Shown here: in pieces, positions 48,851 to 58,148 of the stretch
Numbering within the stretch: position 1 is the stretch's first letter
How the letters are laid out: each line of letters opens with the position of its first letter
Assembly: GCA_030620095.1 (NCBI GenBank)
Contig: JAUTXW010002359.1
Span: forward strand, 3,453,501 to 3,517,500
Direction: 5' to 3'
DNA length: 64,000 nt
Source of the DNA: Kuschelorhynchus macadamiae
Lineage: Eukaryota; Arthropoda; Insecta; Coleoptera; Curculionidae
Made by a program: the position numbers and the translations under genes
The notes under the pieces: model-generated
What the model saw: the letters and a program-made list of their open reading frames with translations, nothing else
Told to the model about the DNA's origin: nothing
The model's database searches: none

Positions 48851-49437
48851 AAGATTACGTTAATAAGTAAGTAATGTATTGATCGCATTGAATTTTCAAT
48901 ACAACATGAACGTAAATAACGACTTAAAAAATCTAAATGAGCTTTAACTGCTTCTGTGTAAGTGGGTAACATTAATTTACAAATCTGCAAAATGACGTGC
49001 ATTTGCATCGAGACATTTTTGACAATTGGTGACTGTTTTTCGTACAACCCTGGTAAGTGTATTTCGGTTAATATTTGTGAATGTGTCCAGAACTCTTTGA
49101 CTCAGGATTTCTATGGTCACTGGGGGATCAAATTCATAGATTTCATTCTTCGTGTGACCCCAGAAGTAGAAATCCAAGGGCGACAGGTCAGGGGATCTAG
49201 GAGGCCAACAAATTGGACCATTTAAAGAAATTATTCTTTCGACAAAGTGCTCTCTTAAGAAGTTCCTGACTTGAATGGTATTGTGAGCCGGACATCCGTC
49301 TTCTTGAAACCAAGTTCTTAATTCATCTTCCGTTAGAATAGCTCGTAAGGCTGGTAGAACCTGGTTTCGCAAAAGCTCTAGGTACCTCTGCCCGTTTAGG
49401 TTGTAGTCAAACAAAAATGGTCCAATAAGTCGATTTC

Positions 49438-50206
49438 CTGAAATGATTAATAATTTATAAATAGGTGCCCAACAGTCAAGAAAATTATCTTTATTAAAAA
49501 GTAGATATTTTATTTCCAAAAATAATTATCGAAACATCCCGTAATGAATGAGCTTGTATACAGTTGAAACCTATTCAGCCTTATTATGAAAAAGAAAAAC
49601 ATATTTGGTTAGCGGAAAGTAATAGCCGTAATAAATTATTTTGTTGGTATTGCATATTAATTTCGTAAATACTAAATCAATTTATTTCAGTGATATAATA
49701 ATCTTAAAGAAGTACACCGTGGCTTAATAAAACATAAAATATCAAAAGAACAAACCCCTTGCGCTTTAAAATTTAAATTATTCGGAAATACAGCTGAACT
49801 CCTTTCTCTAAATCATAATGAAAATCGAAAAATAATTCGACATTTGATTAATATAGTATTTTTTTCATAACGCAAGAACTAGGCTTCCCGGGTAATAATA
49901 AATCATTAAATCCAGACAATCAGAATAATTTTAGAGAATTAGCTAAATCTGCAGAAAATTTAGTGTTAGTAAATTTATAGAACCCAATTGTATTTTTATA
50001 GGTTCTTCAAAACTACAATACAAAATGATTGAATAAAAATGTAATACAATATCAAAAAAGTAAGTTGACTGACTAGAGTAGAACGTTTTACTTTTTTTTA
50101 ATTAGATTATACTCTTTTAGTATCATTAAAGAACTAAACGAAAAAAAAATTATTATTTGACCATCATTTGGTGCCTATTTAAAAAAGATTGGTTAGATTA
50201 ACTTAC
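49438..50206 (-). other. Probable intron of the mariner transposase, swollen by a hAT insertion
   Basis: Minus strand: coding ends CATTA, then GTAAGTTAATC; the other side reads TTATTAATCATTTCAG then GAAATCGACTTATTGG. Joining across gives CGII-R-NRLIGP, in frame and in keeping with the family's CGIIxNRLIGP. Removing the hAT insertion leaves about 45 nt, a plausible minimal intron. Alternative: a coding region simply interrupted, but then the residual 45 bases need explaining. Confidence 0.55.
49462..50177 (+). mobile_element. hAT fragment nested in the mariner-type element
   Basis: Ends TAGGTGCCCAACAGTCAAG and, inverted, TAGGCACCAAATGATGGTCA; outside are TTTATAAA (49454-49461) and TTTAAAAA (50178-50185), 7 of 8 identical. 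Inside, plus-strand scraps of a zf-TTF hAT enzyme: HIWLAESNSRNKLFCWYC (CxxC finger) and LNHNENRKIIRHLINIVFF, matching in order the 15.8-17.4 kb protein. Heavily decayed and internally deleted. Confidence 0.75.
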
Positions 50207-50914
50207 TAATGATCCCACATCAAACGTTACTTCCAAATCTGATCTGTAGACGTCTCTCTGCCACTTCGTGAGGATTTTGCACAACCCAATGATGACGGTT
50301 GTGCCTATTAGAGACTCCACAATTCGTGAACCTGCTCTCATGGGACCACAAGAAATGATTTACAAAATCAGGATTTTCATTACATCTCCTAGTATACCAC
50401 TCACAGAACTGTAGTCGTCTTGGAAAATGAGTTTCCTTAAGTCCTTGTACTATTATGGGTTTATATGGATGGTACTTATTCTTTTTTAAAACCCTCTGTA
50501 CTGTTGATTTTCGCACATGTACTAGGGTTTTCGTTGATAGCTTGGAAAATGTTTCTGTCTCGATTTTCATTGTTATTATTGTATCCGCTTCCAGGTTGTT
50601 TGAAGGCACCATGGTTAATTAAATTTACTACGATTTTCCTGAATTTGGTTTTATGAGGCTGCCGTCGTTCGGGGTACATCTCCAAATATCTTGCTGAGGT
50701 CTCCAAATCTCCAAATATCTAACAGAGCTAACATGTCAACCTTTTCTTCATTTGGATACGGAATTTCGGCCATTTTATATAGGTTTTGACAATTTATGTG
50801 TCAGATTTATGATTTTATTAGGATAAAAGCGTACCTACTACTTATTAAAACACAGGTTTGATACTTTCAACTATTTAACTTAACGTCAAAGTCAAAATCC
50901 AATTTTGTTCCAGA

Positions 50915-51430
50915 TAAATCATGGCCTCCTTAGAAAAGCATTGAGAGCTAACATTACTTTAAATCATGGCCTCCTTAGAAAAAACTGAAACCCAACTTTA
51001 TGAAGTGTGATATTTCGATGATACTAAAATCTTTAATGCACTTGTGATATATCACTAGACTGGAAATTTTAGGCTCTTTCCAAAAATCAGTTAATCCAAT
51101 ATGGCGGCCGTAAGAAAAATTAAAGTTGATGCGGGTTGCGGGTTAACAAATAAACAATGAAGACGTGTCGTATACGCCATCTTATTTGTCTTAAAAATGT
51201 GTCCGAATAATGTCACATTTTGGCAGCTGTCAAATTTACCGTTCTGGATATACTGGCCAAAAACGAAATCTGCCATTTTCGGGTTTTTCCCGATATTTCC
51301 AAAAAGAATTGATCGATCGTAAATCTGAAGCCGGATATCGAGAGCAATAAGTTTCCTCTAAAACTCTCCCCACTTAACCTTTGCTGTAGGTATAATAGAA
51401 GCATAGATCCCTGTATAGAGAAGCAAATCT
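50915..51430. repeat. Right terminal inverted repeat of the mariner-type element
   Basis: Inverse of 48383-48850, with an added short duplication of the AATCATGGCCTCCTTAGAAA word at 50920 and 50964. Confidence 0.85.
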
Positions 51431-51905
51431 GGGACACACTGTATATATGTGCTTTGTGTTGGAACGGTTTTACCGGGAAATTGCCTATGATACTCATTGT
51501 GACTGTGGGTAGTGTTTATATTATTGACATAATATAAGCGTATTATATTTAATTTGTCTTCAATTGAATAACCCATTTTGTTAGGCAAAACTAACACACA
51601 CCTTAGACCCGATTTCACGTAAATTAACTAGGGGAATTTTAAAGTCGAATATCTCAAAAACTACCGATCCAAGTATAGACATATCACACATTTTTGAAAA
51701 TATACTGGGTATGTCATTTAAAAAAACAAAATTTTTTTTTTGCTACTAGTTTCTGATTCACCCTGTATATAAGTTATTTTTTCCAGGAAGATCCCTGAAA
51801 TCCATACAAATTTTGTATTTATTACTTTTTTCTATCTTTAAAAATAAACCCTGAAAATGGGTGGCCAAAATATAAATGATGATCCTGTATTTTACTTGTT
51901 AATAT
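51431..51905. other. Stretch without recognisable features
   Basis: Contains ATTCACCCTGTATATAAG near 51758, a word also seen at 13.9, 37.0 and 37.65 kb and likely an element end. Confidence 0.5.
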
Positions 51906-51909
51906 TAAC

Positions 51910-52235
51910 GTGTGTAATCTATCCATTACAACGTTAATCGAACGAAAAAAATTATCCAAACTGAATTATTAGCGACACGTTATCCATGATAAATTGAACC
52001 TAAAAAGGCAGGTAAATGTAAAGATGCAAATCATGCAAAGTAGTTTTTGGAATCGAATTTCGCGCTGCCAACAGAAAGATTTCCATTTATTACATGCATG
52101 TTTGGTATGCAAATTTTCCCCATCAATGAAACCGAAATTAAAAACGAGCGCTGTGTAAGCACAAATAAACAAAAATCGTTTTAGCTTTCTAATGCTAATT
52201 TGGGAATGCGATTTGCTGTGAACATTGATTTTATT
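51910..52235 (+). repeat. Rep-D copy 2
   Basis: Direct copy of 41.04-41.39 kb, about nine bases in ten identical by eye over the central 200 bp. Confidence 0.85.
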
Positions 52236-52529
52236 TTCATACTTTTGATAATGAAGTTTTTGAACTATACAACCAATTTCAAAATTATAAACAGCATTCA
52301 TCAAACGCTATTAATTGGTTTCGTTTTAAGCAATCAGGGGAATACTGTTTTAAAAAACAGATAAAATATTTAAGTGCCCTTAACCCATGAACGCCCAAAA
52401 TGAAACTAGAGTAAATATCCTATTATGTTTATTTCAAACTTGTTCAAATACCTACAAATAACACACATTTATGAAAAAAAGAAGAAAAACTTTTGAAAAA
52501 ACTAAACATATGTACTCAATCGAGTAAAC

Positions 52530-53830
52530 ATTGCCATCTTATGAGTGCATGACATACACGGCAGCTGAGCTGATTGATAATTTTTTGAGGAAAGTGTCTA
52601 TTAGGATCTTGAAAGATGCTCTGTAGAATGCTGGTGCTATTTCTAGATTTCAGGTTCTCTTTCATGAAAAACCTAACACAAATATCTCGTTATTTATTTC
52701 GTGTAAAGTAATAAGTCCATCTTATCTTCAGATACAATTTGATGGAGTTTCTATGCATTTACTAATGCTCTATTTAGCATAGGGGTAAAGAGAACCCTAT
52801 ACCATTTTTTCCTCGAATAGCGATCCGATAATTATTTACCCCTTGATCATTCGCATCTACACCACCCATTCTACAGTTATGCGCTTTATTTGGTTGTATT
52901 ACAGAAGCTTTTTGCTTTTTCTCCTTGCTCCAGCGTTTGACTTTTTGAAAGGGTGCCACAGTATCGTAATTTGTTGCTATCATACATACACTATTGTCGT
53001 TCCAACGTGTAACAAGAATTTAATGTCTGGTGTCAAATATGCTATCGTAGGCTGCCGTTTTCTTTTTTTACAGACAGCAAAGAACATTTCTTTGTCCTAT
53101 TTTGTCTCAATGTCCCGGTTGCCCTGAACCCCTTTTCCCTCAAGTTACTTAATAAGGGTAAGATTGTAAAATAGTTGTCAAAAAAGGTTATGTGATCCCT
53201 AGGTACTGAGATGTGCTTTAATAGCGACAATACAATCTTGGATCCCGAGAAAAGCTGAATATCATCTTGTTTATTTGATTTTCAACGGTAAGGGTCGATC
53301 ACATAACAGGATCGATTTAAATTCCAAAGTGACCAATTTTTAAAGCCAAACCGACAAGGTTTAGCTCTGATGAATTGTTAGCAGAGTGGTGACTATAATA
53401 TTTCATGGAAGAATCCCCATTGCTGGCAATTGGCGTTCAGCATATCCATTATTTATTTGTGTATTATCATTTATATGCAAATATATTTTTTTTATTTTCA
53501 AATACTTCTATCTAGATATGCACCTAGAAATAATGTCCATGTACAGGTCCTCATCAAGTGACCCAAACGCTCTCTTGGCTACTTATGGTAACCCCATTAG
53601 AAGTTGACTGCCAACGACTTTAACTGCCATCGGTTTTTTGCCAATTTGGTAGCAAAAAGCTTGGGTCGCTTTTGTGAGACGGCCCGATTCTTGGCTTTTT
53701 TACTGACAAGAGTTTGATTCGTTTAGCAGCCAGTGTTTCATTGTCGCTATCATCCCCTTCTAAATCCGAGTTTGATAGATTTTCTTCTGATGTTTCTAAA
53801 TATCTAAAAAAAATCAAGAGCTTAAACTTT
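52530..53830 (-). pseudogene. piggyBac transposase relic
   Basis: Minus strand. N-terminus near 53817-53620 has FFRYLETSEENLSNSDLEG, an acidic leader. The core near 53230-53042 reads HISVPRDHITFFDNYFTILP, then LLSNLREKGFRATGTLRQNR, the FFDNxFTS/GxxATGTIRxNR signature of DDE_Tnp_1_7, with the catalytic aspartate in FFDN. Near 52983-52774: TNYDTVAPFQKVKRWSKEKK, KAHNCRMGGVDANDQGVNNY and RIAIRGKNG, which holds the GGVDxxDQ motif with the later aspartates. The stretch between the N-terminus and the core, with the first aspartate, is not readable. The C-terminal cysteine-rich domain is weak. TTAA ends were not located. Inactive. Confidence 0.88.
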
Positions 53831-54088
53831 TGCCCAGTGTACTCAATTGAAAATACCTATGTTTATGACTACATTGCAAACTCAGTATGGCGAAATATTT
53901 ATTTCTGAAGTATAATAAATTAAAGAATATCCAATAAAACAGAAAACACTACTCAAAATATCTGAATTATTTGAAAAAATCACTACACAAAGCTTCAAGT
54001 TCACACACGAAGGGTAACAACTCATATTTGTTACCGTGTACAATAGGGCGGAGCATTCCACCACCCACCCTCCCATTATTCTAAAAAC

Positions 54089-56293
54089 TTACTTGGTAAT
54101 AAAATCTTTCTTTGTCTCCAGTTTTGGTATTGCCTTTCTAGAAGCAATTTTTGCCCGAATCAACCCATCTCTGGCAGTGTTTCCACATACTGACGTAGAC
54201 GCCTCAGAAACCATCTTAATATGTCTCTCAACAGCCTGAGTGTGACATGGAAAATTCAAAATTTCGATAGTTTCGGGAATGTTAGTAATCATTTCTCTAA
54301 GATCTGCTTCTGGGATACTTTTGGTCAATGGAGGTTCTGTGACATCTGATTGCCAATTTATTAGCTCTGTATAATCGGTAGCAGCAAAGTTTAGTTCTGG
54401 GACTTTAAAGTCACGAAGCTGGGTATCATTTCTGGAAGCTCGACACTTCAAAACTCGACGCAAGGCCAATTCTCTAATATGTTTTCTCTCATCAGCAAGC
54501 ATTGCTAGTAAAAGATTCTCGGAATGAGCAAAAAAAGCATTTCTTTGGATAACTTTACTTACAATATCTTTATATTTGGTCGGTAAGTACTGAGAAGCTT
54601 GGATTAAATGGAATAAATGTTTAGGCCCATACTTACAAGCTGACTTGTGCTTCACAAGAAACCATGTTGTGGCATATACCTTAATGACATACTCGGTTAA
54701 TATTGTTAATTCATATGCAGGTGCTTCTATTGAAACATAAAGTCTTAATATTCTGCTGGCGGTTGTTAACCATCTTGCATGGAATATTTTTCCTGGCTGT
54801 TTAGCTGCCAACTGGGGGGAAACCGTGCCCTTTCCTATTGCCTGAACCATTTCGTACAAGTACATTTGGTCTGTACTCAAATCACTAACATTTATTGGAG
54901 GCAATTCAACATCAGGTTTAATTATCTGAAATGGCACAACAGGCATTTTATCACAATTACTTAACTGCTTTCCTATAGGACCGGCAAAACCTTTTGGGTC
55001 ATTAGTTTTTCCATCTATCTCATGAATTAAATGACGAAGAGGAAGTTCATTACAATGTAAAAGGCATATAAACCAGTGAACTGGCTTTTTTAGGGCAACT
55101 TCTAATTGTTTTATTACACCATTCTTGTAGCCTGTATTCACGACTGTACCGTCACAACCCACTGCCGCAATTTTGTTTAAATTTTCACCCAAATAATTTT
55201 GAAGGAAGTTAAAAATACTTGTCTTAATACCACTGGCACTTCCGGAAGTAGGCGTCACATGACCCAAGTAAGTAGCACCTGGTTCCGCAACAAGAACTAT
55301 GTGTTTCTCAGTAATTTGCTTACTGTGATAGGAGGGTCCAATTTTCTCTACTGCCAGTGACTTGTCTTTTTTCTTATCAAAGTAGATTCCAGAAACTTCT
55401 TTTTGCTGTTCCATTTCCGTCATAGCTAAATTTTCCCTCCGTCTTTTTCTTTCTCTTCTAATTTTACTTCTATCAATGATTAAAGAAGGATCCTCGTCAC
55501 TAACTAATTTAAAATCTTTGAGAACGGCGTTTATCAGGAGAGACGCACTTCTATCCGAGAGTTGACTTCTATCACATGCTTCAGCTACATTGGATAAAAC
55601 CAATCCTTTTTTGTAAGGCATTCGTGAAGACGTTGAAGCTTGTGATATTATATCAGTCTCGCTGTACTTAGTATTGCTCTTGTTATCCGTTTGGTTCCGG
55701 CAGTAGTCCTCATTTTCGTTACTTTCATTTTGAACAGTATATTCTGAACTTGTATCTTTGATTTTCGTTTGAAATCTCATTTTCTCCAATTCCTTTCTTT
55801 CTAGTGATTTAGCGATTTTTTTTGTAGTTTTAATATCAATTTTTCCCATCATCATTCGCCTTTCACCCCTCTGGTCTTGTAAAAATTCTCGCTCTATTAT
55901 AGGCATTTTGATTTTACATTTACATAAATCAAAAGTAACACATTTGCATGGTGAAATGTCAAACAGTTTTAAACTATCGTTTTTAAATATATTAATTTTG
56001 CCAACCAATTTATTTTTTTTCATCACTTTATATTTTTCATTGTAGTCTTTCACTTTCTGAATTATTCTTTGGTCCGAAATAACAGGAAGGGAAGCTTTTT
56101 CCCAGATCGATTTGATATCAACAATAACTTTTTTGCAAATGTCCAACACACTTGGGTCTTTTTTGCTTTTATTTTTAAAAAGTTCACGATACAACAAAAA
56201 CAATCTCATAACATCAGAATACGTCGGTAGGACGTTGCCACAAAGCTCACTAGGTGTTCCAAATATTTCACATTTCACGCGGGTTTTAGACAT
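54089..56293 (-). CDS. Putative transposase, 734 aa, hAT-like (family not named)
   Basis: Single open frame from ATG 56293, ending 34 bp inside the left TIR. Residues 1-110 are basic and charged; a CxC-x5-CxC cluster (C116, C118, C124, C126) may bind zinc. 130-300 is charged and low in structure, with a basic run RRERKRRR near 278-285 that could be a nuclear signal. The likely catalytic fold starts about 301: YFDKKKD (D306, D310), EKHIVLVAEPGATYLGHV, then AAVGCDGTVVNTG (D381) and HWFICLLHCNELPLRHL (C410, H413), laid out like the second-Asp and CxxH parts of hAT enzymes. A helical segment follows (R507-W508 in HARWLT), and the C-terminus has FPCHTQAVERHIKMVSEAS (C683-H684, E689) before ARDGLIRAKIASRK. 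I recall similar predicted proteins in arthropods but cannot name the family; catalytic acids D306 or D310, D381 and E689 are inference. All visible features suggest a functional protein. Confidence 0.85.
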   Translation of the reverse strand: MSKTRVKCEIFGTPSELCGNVLPTYSDVMRLFLLYRELFKNKSKKDPSVLDICKKVIVDIKSIWEKASLPVISDQRIIQKVKDYNEKYKVMKKNKLVGKINIFKNDSLKLFDISPCKCVTFDLCKCKIKMPIIEREFLQDQRGERRMMMGKIDIKTTKKIAKSLERKELEKMRFQTKIKDTSSEYTVQNESNENEDYCRNQTDNKSNTKYSETDIISQASTSSRMPYKKGLVLSNVAEACDRSQLSDRSASLLINAVLKDFKLVSDEDPSLIIDRSKIRRERKRRRENLAMTEMEQQKEVSGIYFDKKKDKSLAVEKIGPSYHSKQITEKHIVLVAEPGATYLGHVTPTSGSASGIKTSIFNFLQNYLGENLNKIAAVGCDGTVVNTGYKNGVIKQLEVALKKPVHWFICLLHCNELPLRHLIHEIDGKTNDPKGFAGPIGKQLSNCDKMPVVPFQIIKPDVELPPINVSDLSTDQMYLYEMVQAIGKGTVSPQLAAKQPGKIFHARWLTTASRILRLYVSIEAPAYELTILTEYVIKVYATTWFLVKHKSACKYGPKHLFHLIQASQYLPTKYKDIVSKVIQRNAFFAHSENLLLAMLADERKHIRELALRRVLKCRASRNDTQLRDFKVPELNFAATDYTELINWQSDVTEPPLTKSIPEADLREMITNIPETIEILNFPCHTQAVERHIKMVSEASTSVCGNTARDGLIRAKIASRKAIPKLETKKDFITK

Positions 56294-56587
56294 TTTTAAA
56301 TTTGCACTTCACTAATCGAAAACAATCTAAACGCAATAACACACGTCGCCAAGACAAATTCGGCAAAGCACTAATGCTTCCAATTGCGTGTTATGGTTAT
56401 TTCTGTTTGGAGGGGGGCGCGGGCGGGCGGAGAAAGGCGTATTTCGGGGAATTCAGTCGAAACGGGTCGTAACTGGTTTGTTTGTCTGCCAAACCAACAC
56501 AAGCATTTATTTATTCACTTGAACTGTGTTTGATTATTTATGTGTAAACATAATCGTTAAATTGGAGTTTTTATTAAAATTTGACAT

Positions 56588-56870
56588 AAAAAAGGAACCT
56601 AAAGTTATCTTTACTTATGACTGATTTTTTTTTGGGTTGAACTGAACTTTAATATGTATCTATTGTGCACCCAGGGATAAACAAAATCGAAAAAAAAACG
56701 TAATTAAAAAAAAAAAAATTATTAAATTTTTTTACCAAACTTTTTAAATTTCACACTCAAAAAGGAACCTCAAGATGTCGTCGCACAATGCCAATTTTTT
56801 TTTTAGTAAAATATAACCCGGAAAGACAACTATTCCACGCCCAGGAAGATTAAATTCCGAAAAAAAATTT
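56588..56870. repeat. Subterminal direct repeats of the 54-57 kb transposon
   Basis: Two related blocks, 56588-56700 and 56758-56870. Both begin AAAAAGGAACCT, then AAGTTATC/AAGATGTC, a long T run, an ACTGAACTTT/ACCCGGAAAG stretch, a CACCCAGGGA/CGCCCAGGAA word and a GAAAAAAAA run. They lie between the gene start and the right TIR, where transposase binding sites are common. Confidence 0.55.
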
Positions 56871-56893
56871 TATTGCTCCGCCCTAGTGTACAA

Positions 56894-57795
56894 CTCCACA
56901 CGTCAACCTTCAGCCAATTTGTTGTTGTAGAAAACTGTTTCATTAATCTTTATAGCAATATTAGATCCTTTTAAATAGTTAATAATAGATAGCACCACCC
57001 AATTTGTTTGAGGTGTACTCAAGCAAGTACAATGAATGATAATGGGTTAAACAAAGTAATCGCGATTTCTTGTTATTCTTCATATCTATATATGGCTCAA
57101 GATACAAAGGATTTTAGCAAAAATTAAAAAAAAAATTAACTTTTTCTTAAAATTGGTAGGTTTTGGCGAGCTTTTATCAGTTAGTGACGCAATATAAATT
57201 TCCTAAACAAAAATTGTATGCAGGGTGCAAATAAAATAAGGTACCTACTAACATATCCCGGATTCTCCCTTTTCAGCACTTAACAATAAATAAATAAATA
57301 ACGTTATCCTGGAAGCAAGGACTTGGTCATTTATCATCACATTGTCATCGTTTCTAATAACAATTTTGAAAACATCAGCCTCATATACTGAAAGAGTTAT
57401 TTCCTCTTATATATTGCTCCAATTTTAGTGCCGAAATGATTCAGCAATTTTATGTTTTGTTTTCAGGTTAAACTAAAGGAAGCAATGGAAAATTGACCAT
57501 AGGAATCTCATTTCAGGCCTGATATTTTTTCAGTTTTTCTCAAAACAATAATTAGCTATCCAAATTTAATTTATTGACATTTATTCAGTAGATTTTCACC
57601 TGTTTTGGTCTTTTCAGAAATACCTGGTCAGCAGCCACTTAGGCAATAGAACTGGTCTTCACAATAGCGTTATAAACTTTTGTTCAATAACAGATATTTA
57701 CGATACAAGTGGGTTAACAATTATCTTAATGAGGTTAACTCACATGTATGTACAACATTTTCTCTACGTCTGACGCACGACTGTTAAAATAACAT
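56894..57795. other. Stretch without recognisable features
   Basis: A+T-rich; nothing nameable. Confidence 0.5.
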
Positions 57796-57799
57796 CGAG

Positions 57800-58148
57800 C
57801 ACGGTAGTTTTGCATCCAATTTCGAACTGGTGTGTTTATGAAGCAACCGGTTGGCATTAATTCTTTTGGATCCTTGCCAAAACAAATTGCTTTGTATCTC
57901 AAACTTGAACATCCAGAAGAATATATGGGGCATTGCTTCCGAAGATCATCTACATCCCTATTGGCAGACTCAGAAGTCGTCAGCGTCATGGTGGCTGGCG
58001 ATTCAACACGGTCGCGGAAAGCTACATTGAAAATTCTGTACAAAATAAAAGAAAAATAGCATTCAAAATTCTGGGTGAAAAGGGAGAAACTTTGGACGAG
58101 ATCCAAAAAAAAAATGAAACAAAACCATCAGACGACCAGTTTAAATAA
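57800..58148 (+). pseudogene. Tyrosine recombinase C-terminal fragment (Crypton/DIRS-type?)
   Basis: Plus strand: FMKQPVGINSFGSLPKQIAL, then YLKLEHPEEYMGHCFRRSS with the GHxFRR motif (catalytic arginine), TSLLADSE; a frame change near 57975 leads to RQRHGGWRFNTVAESYIENS (H/W and Y positions of a tyrosine recombinase) and QNKRKIAFKILGEK. The R...HGGW...Y order is that of tyrosine recombinases; such domains move Crypton and DIRS-like elements by strand exchange through a DNA-tyrosine bond. The N-terminal half with the first arginine is absent. No element ends were found. Confidence 0.75.

Larger units (their letters stand above)
48977..50773 (-). pseudogene. Mariner-type transposase with DUF4817-like N-terminus, split by intron/insertion
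   Basis: Start ATG 50773: MAEIPYPNEEKVDMLAL, a frame change, then ARYLEMYPERRQPHKTKFRK and VVNLINHGAFKQPGSG, the helix-turn-helix known as DUF4817. After a change near 50600: TLVHVRKSTVQRVLKKNKYH, ETHFPRRLQFCEWYTRR, and FLWSHESRFTNCGVSNRHN, where SDESRF with the first aspartate is now SHESRF. NVWCGII has become NV-stop-CGII. After 49438 the frame continues NRLIGPFLFDYNLNGQRYLE, RTWFQEDGCPAHN (second aspartate in QEDGCPAH) and WPPRSPDLSPLDFYFWGHTK (third aspartate in SPDL), ending HFADL. C-terminal half is uninterrupted. First Asp lost and one stop, so inactive. Confidence 0.9.
48383..51430 (-). mobile_element. Mariner-type element with about 0.5-kb terminal inverted repeats
   Basis: Arms at about 48383-48850 and 50915-51430 are inverted copies over nearly their full length with small indels, starting AGATTTGCTTCTCTATA on each side and sharing ATTATACCTACAGCAAAGG, AGTTTCCTCTAAAACT (in inverse), ATATACTGGC, AATTTACCGTTCTGGATATA (in inverse) and AATCATGGCCTCCTT. 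Between them is a mariner-type transposase on the minus strand, interrupted by a 716-bp hAT insertion. About 3.0 kb overall, 2.3 kb without the insertion. A clear TA duplication is not visible at the ends. Confidence 0.85.
54044..56885 (-). mobile_element. Apparently intact transposon, 12-bp TIRs, 8-bp target duplication
   Basis: Left end TAGGGCGGAGCA (54044-54055) and right end TGCTCCGCCCTA (56874-56885) are exact inverted copies. GTGTACAA stands immediately outside both ends (54036-54043 and 56886-56893). The 2842-bp body contains one uninterrupted 734-codon gene on the minus strand and two subterminal repeats on its promoter side. 8-bp duplication and short TIRs fit hAT or a hAT-like superfamily. 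No internal damage is visible, so recent insertion is likely. Confidence 0.93.

Noticed and set aside
48977..50773. Mariner-type transposase as an active gene
   Set aside because: The first catalytic aspartate is histidine, a stop replaces Trp before CGII and there are frame changes in the N-terminal half.
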